Translations under genes and position numbers: made by a program
Notes under the pieces: model-generated
Told to the model about the DNA's origin: nothing
Database searches by the model: none
Seen by the model: only the letters and a program-made list of their open reading frames with translations
Part shown: in pieces, positions 41,721-51,420 of the stretch
How positions within the stretch are numbered: position 1 is the first letter of the stretch
Layout of the letters: every line of letters begins with the position of its first letter
Source of the DNA: Lodderomyces elongisporus
Lineage: Eukaryota > Ascomycota > Pichiomycetes > Serinales > Debaryomycetaceae
Assembly: GCF_030384665.1 (NCBI RefSeq)
Contig: NC_083673.1
Span: forward strand, 877,501 to 941,500
DNA: 64,000 nucleotides
Direction: 5' to 3'

Positions 41721-41938
41721 GATCAATTGTAAAAAGAGCAAAATAATAAGAAAAAAAAGGGAACAAAGGTAGATCTTACAAGAACAAAGGATTCTACACT
41801 TGTAAATGGAAAGTCTTGGTGTGCTCACTAAATCCGCAACCCTTACCACGAGAGACAAAAGAAGAAGAAGAAGAGGAAAAAAAAAATTATTGATTTCTTT
41901 ACATCAATCAAAGAAAGCCAAAAGTGCGGCTTTTGCAT

Positions 41939-42898
41939 TTATTCTGTTCTGTACTTTGGTTTACTTATTTTCCCATCCCGACCACCACCTGCGCTAGCAT
42001 TAGAGATTCCATTTCCGGCCCTCGATTTTTGGAATACTTTTCTGCCACCGCGTCCACCGCCTCGTCCACCAGCGTACCCACCTCGTCTTGCTTTGAACTT
42101 TTCATATTTCTCATATTTCTCCTTCTTTTTTCGTTCCTTCTCAGCTTGTTTGATCAACTTTGCTTTTTCTTCTCTACGTTCCCGACATCGTACCTTACTC
42201 TCTCTTTTTTTCTTTCCTGGTCTGTTTCTTCTTTTCGCTTTAGCCTTGGCTTTCTCTTCCTCTACTTTGGCATTGTATTCATTGAGGTTGAGGCATCGAA
42301 AGTTACTCTTGCGAATGAAGAATTGATCGTATATATCCTGCGCAGTTAAAGCACATGTAGCGAATTGGGCCTTTTCTTGTTCTGTATAGTTGGCAAAATA
42401 AAAAGACTCCGGTCTTTCATTGTTTATGCGCTCTTCAGAATGTTCACGTAATGAGATCTTTTGTACTATTGGCTTCTGTATAGTAGATCGTCCTCTATCT
42501 TCGACCACTAGCAGATGAGGACACGTAGTATTTGTTGTTGTTGTTGTAGTAGTAGTAGTAGTATTAGTGACACTAGTAGCAGCACTAGCAAATAATGGAA
42601 AATCAAACTCTTGATCTGCTTCCTCTGCCTCCCCTCCCTGGTCTTTTCCAGTCTCCTTTTGCTGTGATGGTTCTTGTTCGTCTTCCTGATCAACCTCAAT
42701 AAATTCAAACTCTATATTTGGCGCAATATATGGTTGATCTTCATTGTCTGAACTCATGAAGTTGTCATTGTCGTTAAATAGAGCAGACCGATGTACTCTA
42801 AAAAAAACACTTTAAGTTAGTCACTTTATTCGAAGTAAAATAATAAAAACAACAATAAAGTTTATGTAGACTATAACATACTTATGCTCATGACTCAT
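41939..42898 (-). CDS. YNL050C-like basic protein of unknown function, two exons (join 42882-42898, 41939-42797)
   Basis: An unspliced frame begins at an ATG at 42757, but a better model has a 17-nt first exon (ATG at 42898; MSHEHK) and an 84-bp intron at 42798-42881. Splicing joins AA to A in frame and adds 19 residues before MSSDNED, giving 291 residues. Signals: donor GTATGT, branch ACTAAC, acceptor TTTTTTTTAG. The protein has an acidic N-terminal half, a conserved-looking block RPESFYFANYTEQEK and TAQDIYDQFFIRKS at about 150-195, a Lys/Arg/Glu helix and a Gly/Arg-rich end (RGGYAGGRGGGRGG). S. cerevisiae YNL050C, of unknown function, also has an intron and lies next to COG5. The basic Gly/Arg tail suggests nuclear or RNA-related work; inference only. 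Confidence 0.8.
42798..42881 (-). other. Spliceosomal intron, 84 bp
   Basis: On the minus strand: GTATGT donor (42881-42876), ACTAAC branch sequence (42821-42816) and a T8AG acceptor (ending 42798). Branch-to-acceptor distance is about 20 nt. It follows a 17-nt coding exon. This is the only clear intron in the window. Confidence 0.88.
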
Positions 42899-43215
42899 GA
42901 TGTTGCGTATACGTCGTTATCATTTATTTCTTCTTCTCTACCTGTGTTATTTATATTTTTTTTTGAATCTTGAGATACTTTTGCAACTTTTCTGTATCGA
43001 TTTCCTTCCTATTTTTTTTTCCTTTGTGTGTATGCAGTTTCAGTCATCAAAGAAAAATCTTAATTTTTTTTTTCCTCATTTTTAGGATACAATTGTATAA
43101 CGTAGAGCCAGTCTCAATAAATACAAATATATTATAATACAACATTAATACATAAACAACACATAACATAGAATGAAAAGCCTCTCTGATCAACCCATTT
43201 GTTGGAGGTACCCGC
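42899..43215. other. Intergenic region between YNL050C-like gene and HOS4 3' end
   Basis: 317 bp, T-rich (poly-T at 42957 and 43011), promoter for the spliced gene and 3' flank of HOS4. No gene. Confidence 0.6.
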
Positions 43216-46200
43216 TTACCACAATCGGCTGCGACTCGAGCCAAGGGTTTTTATAATATCCTTACGATACATCAAGCTTGGTGGAACAAATTTTCCTAAA
43301 TTAGCTGGTTGTGACTCCTCCAGCTTACCAGTGCGCAAGTCTCTCACTATCGAATCATCACTATAATCAAAGCCAGTCATGAATTTCAAATCAACCTCTA
43401 TGCAAGTCAGAGTTTCAATTTTTTCAGCAACTAATGAAAACTTTTCCTTAATGCCAGGCATGATATCATCGTATTTGACAAACTTTAATGACAAATTTTG
43501 AAATAATTTTTCTCCTTCTTGTTTACTATCCAACGTTCCATTATACAGTTGCTTCTTAGTGTCTAATCCGATCAAAGGATAGTACAATTTCCACAACTTA
43601 GATTTGTCTGCTGATTCTATTTCATTTTGTAAAACCTTGGACTCAGAGCCTCTAGAACTTAAAAGATTTTCAAAGGGAGTGAGCGTGAGAAGTGAGATGT
43701 GGAGATCTAACACAAATTTATGCTCGTTGATAACAAAAATGTATAATGGCAAGTACTTTGCAATTGTAAACTCAGTTGGCTTGGAATTGAACCTCACACG
43801 CTTTAATCCAATAGGATAGTACTCTAATGCTTTGATTTTTCTCAACTCAGTTTTGCGTGCTTCAAGTTCCTTGCGCCTTGCCTCTTCTTCCAATGCCTGT
43901 CGAAGATCCTCTTGTTTCTTTAACTCGGCTTGAATTCTTTCTTCTTCGAGCCTTTTGTCTTCCTCTTCTTTTCTCTTCATTTCACGTTCTTTTTCATACT
44001 TTAAAAACATCTCTCTTCTTGCTCTCTTTTTAGCCTCGGCTTTTTCCTGCCAAATTCTTGCTTCCTCAGCATTTTTGGCCTTTTGCTCCTCCAGAATCTT
44101 GATAACAGGTACTGGCGACGGCGAGCGTTCTTTGGCGAGACCAACATCTTTTTCCGGTAAGATAGAGTTTGGAGATATAGAACGCTCGTTGGTATGCGTT
44201 TTCGGTTGATCTTTATTATCATCAAAAAGTTTGGCTACCGCATGATTGTGCAAAGGAAGGGGTGAGAGAACTGGTGCAGGTGATGATATTGAAGCTGAAG
44301 TCACAACTGGTGCCGTTCCTGATGTTGAGCCAGGTGCGGAACCCAGTAATGAAACCGCTTTCGATTCCGAGTTTTTAGAAGAATTCTCAGACTTGATTTT
44401 CTTGAAACTAAAAGACTCTTCAGCTGACAAGCCATGATTAGCTTTTCTTTTCCTTGATGATTCTTCATGTGTATCCTTAAATTCTGCTTGTAAATCTTCA
44501 TCCTGATCATTCTCATTCCCTTGTGCATCTTGAGTATATTGCTCATCAACTTCCATTGTATCGTAAGTTCTGCTGCCCTTTTCATTCTTAGTTTTGAGAT
44601 CTTGTTTATTTACATCAAGGTCTTTTTCACTAGCACTAGCGTTCTTCTTGCTCAAATCAACATTAATTACGTCATTTTTATCAACGCTTTGTACATCATC
44701 TTGTGAATCATTGTTTCCATCATGATTATTCTTTCTTTCTATTCTCTTGTTAAGCTTTTTCTGATCTTTTGACTTTGTGAATTCTTCCAACTCTAAAGAT
44801 TTCTCAGTTCTTAATGACCCTTGTAGAATGTCTACCTTTTGTTCGTTATTATCCTTCTTCTCCCTCTCCTTCGCTTCCTTTTCCTTCTCTTCCTCCTCTT
44901 CCTCGTCTTCTTCCTCATCATCCTCATCTTCAGAAACGGGTACGGAGGGTGCTTTTGACAGTGATCTGGACGTCACCCTGGAAACAATTCTTGATGGAAC
45001 AGTTGACAAAATTTTAGTACCGCTCTTTTTCTCCATGAAATTCTGAATCATTTCAATTTCCTCAACATCAAACCTAGGGGAGTGTTGAGCAATCTCCAAT
45101 GCATTTAAGCCATCTTTCTTTCTAGTCTTGAATGGGTCAGCACCTTTCGATAAAAGAGAATGGACAACCTCTGAATGGCCGCGACCAATAGATGCCAAAA
45201 GTGCTGTGATTCCACATGGGCTCTCGGTATCAATGTTGTACTGTGTTGGGTTCAATCCCAAAATGATATCAATCAATTCTGAATGCCCGTTCCTAGCAGC
45301 AATGATCAAAATGTCTGGTTTGTCTTCAAGACTGTTTCCTGAGACAAAATGATTAGCAACAAACTCCTTGTGATTCTCCGCGGCCCATTTATATATGCCT
45401 TTGCGTTTGATTAAATTGGCAAAATATGCTTCGTTAGGATCATCTTTGACTTCGACATTGGGTAAGGGAGACCCTATTCTTGACAAGTTTTTACCAACCT
45501 GGCGTGAAGTTAAAGAAATATTAGCCTTCTCCAACACTTTGATTATCTCATCGTAACCTTCTTCGCCATCGTGCTCGTTATAGATTTTCGTCAATGCAGT
45601 GAATCCATCAATATTGAAAATCGTTGGATCTGCGCCATGCTCTAATAAAATCTTTACAGTACCAAGGTGTTTATTCTCGGCTGCATCAATTAAAGGAGTT
45701 TCACAGTCACCTGCTTCATCGGCTTTAGCATTAACGTCGGCACCATTTTCGATAAGAAATTTCACAATTTCATCATGACCCTCGAGTGCTGCTTCGTGAA
45801 GACAAGTGAAGCCACAAAAATCTTTTTCATTCGCGCTTGCGCCTCGGTTGATAAATTCTTTGACATCATCGAAATTTCCCTTTTTGCATGCTCGCTGAAG
45901 TAAAGATCTTCCACTTGAGTCTCGTTTAATTTTGTAAGGTGCTTTCTTAATAGACTTGCCCGGTACAAGTTTCTTTTCAGATTTCATTTGTTGTGGTTGT
46001 TGTGGTTGTGGCAGTTGTTGCGGTTGTTGTTGAGGCAGTTGGGGTTGTTGTTGAGGAAGTTGCGGTTGTTGTTGAGGCAGTTGGGGTTGTTGTTGAGGAA
46101 ATTGCGGTTGGTTTTTTGGCAATGAGGATGGGTTTTCACTTGTGGCCAAATCCAATAAGGCATCTTCTTCGTCTGAGCTTATGGCAACAGCTCTCCTCTT

Positions 46201-48273
46201 CAATTTGGATCTTTCCTTATCGTGAGGTCGCTTTCGCATTAGTTTTCTCGAAACCTGGAATCGAGGCGGCGATCCTACAACAGTTTCAGCTTCAGACAGA
46301 TCCTCTTCTGCATTTACTTCATCGTCAAGACGACCATCATGATCATTTTCGGAATTTGCCTTTAGTAATGGTTTCATAGTGGATGTGCTGATAGTGTTGT
46401 TGTTGTTGTTGTTGTTGTTATGATGATTGACACTAACATCTTTTTCTTCGCTTTTCACTCCAAGTGTATGCTTTGCTAAAGGATCATTGGTGTTGTTTAA
46501 TTTCTTTTCTTTTTCTGATGATTTGTCACTATTTATTACTATGTCTTTTTCCTTTGGTTTCAGGTCCTCTGTTAATTCCAATGTATCATGTTTGTTAAGT
46601 TTGAGTGGTTCTTTAGCCAATAACTCATCATTCAGCTTCGTCTTTTCAGATACTTCATCAGCGATCTTTTCCAGAATAGACAGTTCATGATTCTCCTTCA
46701 TCAAAGTATCTTGGCCTATCGTGGATTGCTGTTTGTGCTTATCTTCGCTCAAACTCTTTTCATGATCAGCAGCTTTAACATGCACATGTTCAAATTTCTT
46801 TTCCATATTTCCAATTTTAATTTCTTCTGCGACTTTGTTGTCAATACAGCTTTTCTCAGGCGCTGGTTTTTCATCATCGAGTTTTTGTTCTTCCAAGATT
46901 GCCTTATTGCCTTCTTTGGATTCCTCTGTTAATCTCTTGGCTCTTTCTTTAGCCGATTTCATATATTCGGAAAAAGATGTTCTTTTCTTTACTGGAGCTG
47001 GTGGATCATTTGATTCATTGTCCTTCTTTTCAGAAGCTTTATCTTCAATATTATCTGGGCTGAAATTTAAATTTTCCTTCGTTTTAGTAGCAGTCGAAAC
47101 AACTACCGGTTCATTAATTTTGATGTCTGACAATGGTTGCTCCTTATGTTCCTTTTTAATAGTTTCTTGTCCAACCACGTAGTCTCTGCTATTGTTCATC
47201 TTTTTCTTAATTGATTCTTCTTCACAATCTTCAGACTTTGATATTCGTGATCTATCCATACTGCTCTTTTGCTCTGTATCGTCCCCACTCCAAGACTTTC
47301 TCTTTTTCGACAAAAGATTTTCTCCCTTTAAATCACTAACATTCAGTTTCTCTTTCTCCTCAATCTGCTTTCTCTCTTTCTCGCTTTCAATCTTTGGTTC
47401 CGACTTATAATCTTTGGAGTTGATCCTTATGCTTGATTCATATTTGCTTTTGCCATCGTACTCTGGTGTAGTCAGCCGCTTACTAAACATATCCCTACTA
47501 TTGTTATTGTTATTGCCATTGCCGCTTCCACTTCCACTACCATTATAGCTTCTTGATGTGTATTTTTCAGTACGTTCTATTCGTCCTGTTCCGCCACCCA
47601 TACCACTTATGCTGGTATTTGTATTGTTCTTACTAGCATTACTATTATTGTTTCCTCCAACAGCAGCCGAGCTAAAGCTGGACGCATACTTATCTACCCT
47701 GCGTCTATTTCCATAGTAAGTGTCTCCCTGGCTTCCGCCTCCAGCTCCACTACCTCCCCCACCTGCTCCTCCTGAACCACTAATTCTTCGATCCAGGGAA
47801 AATGAACTTCCACTAATCATTGCTTCTCTTTGACTTCCTCTTTGGCCTCCTCTATCTCCTCTATCTTTTCGTTCTCCGCCAGTATTCCCCTTGTAATAAG
47901 ATTTGGGTTTTGATTTTGAGTAGTGATCATACCGCGACTTGTACCCTGAGCCTAAATATAGGTCTCTTTCCCTGGGTGGTTTCGAAGAGGATTGAAATGC
48001 TGATGATGATGAAATCATGTCTCTATCTCTTTCGCGTACTCTATCGCGGTCTCTGTCTCTGTCTCTGTCTCTGTCTCTGTCTCTGTCTCTGTCTCTGTCT
48101 CTGTCTCTATCTCTATCTCTATCTCGAGAATCATACAGCCGCCCTCCATTACTGTTATTATTTCCTCCTCCACCTCCTTTGCGATCAGGGTCTTTTCGAA
48201 ATGAAGAGGACGACGATGATGCATTGAATCGTGGTGTGTAATGGCTTGAACCATTAGGTTTGTTGTATGACAT
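43216..48273 (-). CDS. HOS4: Ankyrin-repeat subunit of the Set3 histone deacetylase complex (Hos4-like)
   Basis: 1685 codons with an ATG start; Sc Hos4 (YIL112W) has 1083. A long disordered N-terminal half has an (Arg-Asp)n stretch (about 50-78) coded by a hexamer repeat, Gly/Ser/Asn-rich parts and a Lys/Glu-rich part with many Ser. A Pro-Gln repeat follows at about 715-765. Ankyrin repeats cover about 787-1100: RSLLQRACKKGNFDDVKEFI, CGFTCLHEAALEGHDEIVKF, ETPLIDAAENKHLGTVKILL, and later ITALLASIGRGHSEVVHSLL. An acidic run, a coiled coil (about 1395-1470) and a conserved C-terminal domain (LEYYPIGLKRVRFNS, IKTLGSSRS) follow. Set3C uses Hos2 and Hst1 deacetylases on coding chromatin; in Candida it influences morphogenesis and biofilms. 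A retroelement lies 512 bp upstream. Confidence 0.85.
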   Translation of the reverse strand: MSYNKPNGSSHYTPRFNASSSSSSFRKDPDRKGGGGGNNNSNGGRLYDSRDRDRDRDRDRDRDRDRDRDRDRDRDRDRVRERDRDMISSSSAFQSSSKPPRERDLYLGSGYKSRYDHYSKSKPKSYYKGNTGGERKDRGDRGGQRGSQREAMISGSSFSLDRRISGSGGAGGGGSGAGGGSQGDTYYGNRRRVDKYASSFSSAAVGGNNNSNASKNNTNTSISGMGGGTGRIERTEKYTSRSYNGSGSGSGNGNNNNNSRDMFSKRLTTPEYDGKSKYESSIRINSKDYKSEPKIESEKERKQIEEKEKLNVSDLKGENLLSKKRKSWSGDDTEQKSSMDRSRISKSEDCEEESIKKKMNNSRDYVVGQETIKKEHKEQPLSDIKINEPVVVSTATKTKENLNFSPDNIEDKASEKKDNESNDPPAPVKKRTSFSEYMKSAKERAKRLTEESKEGNKAILEEQKLDDEKPAPEKSCIDNKVAEEIKIGNMEKKFEHVHVKAADHEKSLSEDKHKQQSTIGQDTLMKENHELSILEKIADEVSEKTKLNDELLAKEPLKLNKHDTLELTEDLKPKEKDIVINSDKSSEKEKKLNNTNDPLAKHTLGVKSEEKDVSVNHHNNNNNNNNTISTSTMKPLLKANSENDHDGRLDDEVNAEEDLSEAETVVGSPPRFQVSRKLMRKRPHDKERSKLKRRAVAISSDEEDALLDLATSENPSSLPKNQPQFPQQQPQLPQQQPQLPQQQPQLPQQQPQQLPQPQQPQQMKSEKKLVPGKSIKKAPYKIKRDSSGRSLLQRACKKGNFDDVKEFINRGASANEKDFCGFTCLHEAALEGHDEIVKFLIENGADVNAKADEAGDCETPLIDAAENKHLGTVKILLEHGADPTIFNIDGFTALTKIYNEHDGEEGYDEIIKVLEKANISLTSRQVGKNLSRIGSPLPNVEVKDDPNEAYFANLIKRKGIYKWAAENHKEFVANHFVSGNSLEDKPDILIIAARNGHSELIDIILGLNPTQYNIDTESPCGITALLASIGRGHSEVVHSLLSKGADPFKTRKKDGLNALEIAQHSPRFDVEEIEMIQNFMEKKSGTKILSTVPSRIVSRVTSRSLSKAPSVPVSEDEDDEEEDEEEEEEKEKEAKEREKKDNNEQKVDILQGSLRTEKSLELEEFTKSKDQKKLNKRIERKNNHDGNNDSQDDVQSVDKNDVINVDLSKKNASASEKDLDVNKQDLKTKNEKGSRTYDTMEVDEQYTQDAQGNENDQDEDLQAEFKDTHEESSRKRKANHGLSAEESFSFKKIKSENSSKNSESKAVSLLGSAPGSTSGTAPVVTSASISSPAPVLSPLPLHNHAVAKLFDDNKDQPKTHTNERSISPNSILPEKDVGLAKERSPSPVPVIKILEEQKAKNAEEARIWQEKAEAKKRARREMFLKYEKEREMKRKEEEDKRLEEERIQAELKKQEDLRQALEEEARRKELEARKTELRKIKALEYYPIGLKRVRFNSKPTEFTIAKYLPLYIFVINEHKFVLDLHISLLTLTPFENLLSSRGSESKVLQNEIESADKSKLWKLYYPLIGLDTKKQLYNGTLDSKQEGEKLFQNLSLKFVKYDDIMPGIKEKFSLVAEKIETLTCIEVDLKFMTGFDYSDDSIVRDLRTGKLEESQPANLGKFVPPSLMYRKDIIKTLGSSRSRLW
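45990..46110. repeat. Imperfect 21-bp coding repeat for Pro-Gln in HOS4
   Basis: Units coding PQQQPQ(L/S/F) in tandem. The variable codon is CTG in three units, CTT in one and TTT in one, so under the CTG-serine code the units read S, L and F. Confidence 0.8.
48050..48126. repeat. Hexamer microsatellite TCTCTG/TCTCTA coding (Arg-Asp)n in HOS4
   Basis: About twelve tandem units, keeping the HOS4 frame since the period is six. Length variation would change the RD run without frameshift. The antisense and other frames give the spurious Leu/Ser-rich frames in this area. Confidence 0.88.
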
Positions 48274-48780
48274 TATTGCAAATGACTTGACACTTCTCTT
48301 TTGGTTCTGATTGATTTCAATGGTGCATTCACTGTTGGTTTATTCAAAGAAAACTCCAAACCAGAATTAAAAATGAAAGCAAAGAAGCGAAAAGTAAAAA
48401 GTGAAAAGTGAAAAGTGAAAAGTGCAAATAAGGAAATAAGGAAATAAGGAAATAAAAAACAATTTATATGGATAATCACAATCCTATAGTATAATTCTGT
48501 TGATCTTTCTTGTCAAATAAAATATGTTGATTTATGATTCAAACGATATATCCTTCTTAAACTATTCTGAATGGGGCTGGAAGGGAAGGACAATAAAGAT
48601 GAATGCAACACTCGCTTTTGTCTGTAGAATATTGTTGTTTAGAGCAAGTTTGTATACGAGTGTATCCTCAATACAGTGTTTTTCTAAATTTTTTTATGGT
48701 TCTCTGTTGGTTATTTCGTTTGGGACGTTTCAAACCTCTGAGTGTTGTCCTTTTTTTAAATCTTTTAACTTAAGGACACA
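48274..48780. other. HOS4 promoter-side region, interrupted by a retroelement
   Basis: 507 bp between the HOS4 ATG and the element's target duplication. It contains AAAAGTG heptamers (48383-48423) and an AAATAAGG repeat (48426-48450). No gene seen. The rest of the original promoter region lies beyond the insertion. Confidence 0.65.
48383..48423. repeat. AAAAGTG heptamer array in the HOS4 leader
   Basis: Tandem units AAAAGT(G/A) about 110-150 bp upstream of the HOS4 ATG, very similar to the array in front of the MFS gene at 18693-18812, in the same orientation relative to the gene. Confidence 0.8.
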
Positions 48781-48785
48781 ATCAG
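48781..48785 (+). repeat. Left target-site duplication ATCAG
   Basis: The five bases next to the left LTR are identical to those next to the right LTR (51637-51641), as made by staggered integrase cutting. Confidence 0.93.
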
Positions 48786-48993
48786 TGTTGGTAATATACC
48801 GCTACCACGTGAGCGATAAAAGGTATAAATATGCCAACCGAATAGGAAAAGTTTTCACCTCTCACGTACTTGTAGAAGGAGGGTTAGTAAGTCGTATAAT
48901 ATAGCATAATACATGAGAATTACGTTGTTCCACTCCTATATAAGACAAGGTAGCAACTGCTTGTGTATAACGAAAGGCGAAAACATGCGAACA
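48786..48993 (+). repeat. Left (5') LTR, 208 bp
   Basis: Begins TGTTGG and ends GAACA, with short terminal inverted repeats TGTT/AACA. It contains an E-box CACGTG (48806-48811), TATAAATA (48824-48831) and TATATAAG (48937-48944), either of which could serve as TATA box for the element RNA. Confidence 0.95.
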
Positions 48994-49003
48994 GATTAGA
49001 AGT
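48994..49003 (+). other. Primer-binding site for tRNA-Arg(UCU) anticodon arm
   Basis: GATTAGAAGT starts at the first base after the LTR. Its complement ACTTCTAATC equals the anticodon-loop region of tRNA-Arg(UCU) (C32-U33-UCU-A37-A38-U39-C40 with A31), as I remember the S. cerevisiae sequence. The primer would thus be a 5' tRNA fragment cut in the anticodon stem rather than the CCA end. Ty5 is known to use an anticodon-stem-loop primer (initiator Met). Confidence 0.75.
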
Positions 49004-49167
49004 ATATACTGAATGTTTTTGTCTGGATATGTTTTACTTCTGAAAACCCTCTTTTGGTCGGACAAGTTGATGTTGAAGGTACAAATGGCTTTAGAGTCAA
49101 GGGAGAGACAAGCTCACCACGGCAAAACGCCCCAAGAATGTCACCACTGAAAAAAGTGCCAGTAGAG

Positions 49168-49315
49168 CCAACAGTGCCAACAGTGACAGTATAGTCTACA
49201 GTGTCAATAGTGCCAACAGTGCCAACAGTGACAGTATAGTCTACAGTGTCAATAGCGCCAACAGTGCCAACAGTGTCAATAGCGCCAACAGTGCCAACAG
49301 TGTCGATAGTGCCAA
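49168..49315 (+). repeat. Internal minisatellite of CCAACAGTG / CAGTGTCAATAG units
   Basis: About 150 bp of nested units: two 45-bp periods that include GACAGTATAGTCTAC, then two 27-bp periods lacking that part. A minus-strand frame of 137 codons runs through it (Gly-Thr-Val, Asp-Thr-Val repeats), but the repeat alone explains it. Confidence 0.85.
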
Positions 49316-49680
49316 TATTGCTGTATATTAGACGGGAGTTGAGCAAACGCTTCTCAGTGATTACATCTTCCATTAAATTGACATAACCATACCTGCTCAA
49401 CCAACACAATCACCACCGAATACAAACTGCTCAAGCACAGTATGCTTGAAAACAGACATCGCTGGACATTCAAGGGAGTTTTTTCCTTCTACTATTATGA
49501 TAGTGATATTTGAATGAAGAATTAGCCATATTTGAAAACTCAGAATTTTAAATATTTGGTATTAACCCTCATCAGAATTCCGGCACATCAAATGTAGCTA
49601 AAAAGCTAAGCTACAACCAAAACCAAAATCCTCAATGCGAGGTAATGGGGTAACTTAAAACCTCCCCATTCTTACATATT

Positions 49681-49710
49681 ATTCCTGAGGCGATAATGCC
49701 AATGGAAACC
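49681..49710 (+). repeat. Diverged copy of the ATTCCTGGG repeat
   Basis: Begins ATTCCTGAGGCGATAATGCC; it aligns with the 79-bp repeat units at 50699-50889 at about three of four positions, showing that the interior grew by repeated duplication. Confidence 0.55.
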
Positions 49711-50698
49711 AATTAACGTTAGAACCAAGGAAAGTACAGAATGATACAAATCAACATGATGTTCTTCCTTTGGCTAACATCCATTTCTTATTGTTCGTGA
49801 AGTTAACGAGAGACCATGTTCTTACCGGTTTATCATTTACGTTACTTCGCCCAACAAAACCATCACATCTCAATTTGCACTCTTTTCTTAGGGATTAAAG
49901 TCAGCGCAAAGATAGTTTGACGATTTCGTTCCTTTGATAACGAAACACGCCACTATTTTAGTCGTCATTTTAATCAAGGGAGATACGCCATGAGATGCCC
50001 AAATGATCGAGATGCGGATAGGTTTTTACATTCTCGACAATGCTTTCCGTCCGAAGATAATGCTTATCAGATAGCCAATTACACTCGCTACTTTCAGCCT
50101 GTCACACTCCACTACCACTATAAGGGAGACTCTTGCCTCTAGCTAATCACTGCCAAGACAAGTGTCAAGGGAGACAGTAGTGGAAGAGTCGAGTTTGAGC
50201 TAAGCTGAATAGCTAAGGAGAAGAGATTATACCACGTGCGCACATCCCGGAAAACGTAATGATTGAGTGAAGAAGGAATGAATGCTTGAAAGTAAACATT
50301 TCAGCAATAAAGACATCCCTTACCCCTTTTCAATATCATGCGTTGTTCATCTTTAATAAGAACGCCTAAACCTTATTCACTTCTCCATGCAACCAAAGAA
50401 TTTCACCAGCAGCATAACAGCGATGTGATGAGATTCAAGGGAGAGTGTAGCTATATCGAAGCAGAGGTGTATGGTGTTAAAGTACTGGGCGTGTTAAAGA
50501 CTCATTACTGTACATGAGGATGATCTGAATTGGGAGCGTGTCTTAGAATCCATCTGATGCTAACTTAAAGTAAGAATCTATCAAACATGGGCAATGGATA
50601 GCGAAGAGAGCTAGAACCTACCGTCATCAAGTTCTTAAACAAACCGAGAACTCATTCATACTGAGTCTCATGAGGAAAGCAGCTTCCTCATAATAATC

Positions 50699-50889
50699 CC
50701 ATTCCTGGGCTGCGAGAAATACAGGAAGACCGCGACCTCTAGCGAGAGGCATTGAAGACTCATTATCTTCAATGCTATTCCTGGGACGAAGGTGCCCACG
50801 GAAGACCCCAACCTCTGTTTTGAGAGGCATTGCAGGCGAGCACCCTAGCAATGCTATTCCTGGGACGAAGGTGCCCACGGAAGACCCCA
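50699..50889 (+). repeat. 79-bp repeat units with conserved CCTCT...AGAGG hairpin
   Basis: Two exact 40-bp blocks start at 50771 and 50850 (period 79), both beginning AATGCTATTCCTGGGACGAA. A diverged unit precedes them at 50699. The first two units contain a short palindrome, CCTCT-AGCG-AGAGG (50736-50749) and CCTCT-GTTTTG-AGAGG (50812-50827): the stem is kept while the loop changes. Confidence 0.85.
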
Positions 50890-51420
50890 CGGCGTTGACA
50901 GGCCCTGATGTTACAGTGTCCAATACAAAAGACCAATACGTAACACAACCTCAATCTTCGCCCAACACCACACCTGAAGGAATCACCTTCATATTTTACA
51001 AGAACACATAAAATGTGTCGAGACACCTTAGTTTTAACTCCTTATCCGAGAGTACGTGATTAAACATCAAGGAAATTCCATACAGTTGAAGATTATCCTT
51101 CCCACTTGAACGATATTCCTATCGATTCCGTGTCAACATAACTTATCTTTTGACAATGACATCAATGTATCGTTTCGGGGCCTACTTTCTTCGGGAACAG
51201 AAAAGTAAACGAGGTTGTAATCCATATATTCAGTATTCCTGTTCAACGAATTAGGAGATGTTTTTTAATGATGACTAGCTCTGCAAGAAACAGAGATGGT
51301 TACCGCTTTTGACTTCTATCTTAAAAAGGAACTATTCGAATTCCATATTTATGTTTGCATGCATCAAAGACAATGAGGACGTAGTCCATTATGATAAGAA
51401 ACTTCTATAACAAACTACGC

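Larger units (their letters stand above)
49098..50443 (+). repeat. Dispersed exact octamers CAAGGGAG inside the element
   Basis: Exact copies at 49098-49105, 49471-49478, 49975-49982, 50166-50173 and 50436-50443, all on the + strand. The sixth copy at 51421-51428 is the polypurine tract itself. A shorter AAGGGAG occurs at 50122-50128. Four of the internal five are preceded by T-T, A-T or G-T. Confidence 0.85.

Noticed and set aside
41721..41858. 46-residue hydrophobic extension of COG5
   Set aside because: Starts at TTG; the Leu/Phe stretch comes from a T-rich leader and COG5 is a soluble peripheral protein of about 400 residues.
48996..49409. 137-codon minus-strand frame inside the retroelement
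   Set aside because: Open only because the minisatellite lacks stops; it is antisense to the element and runs back to the LTR border.
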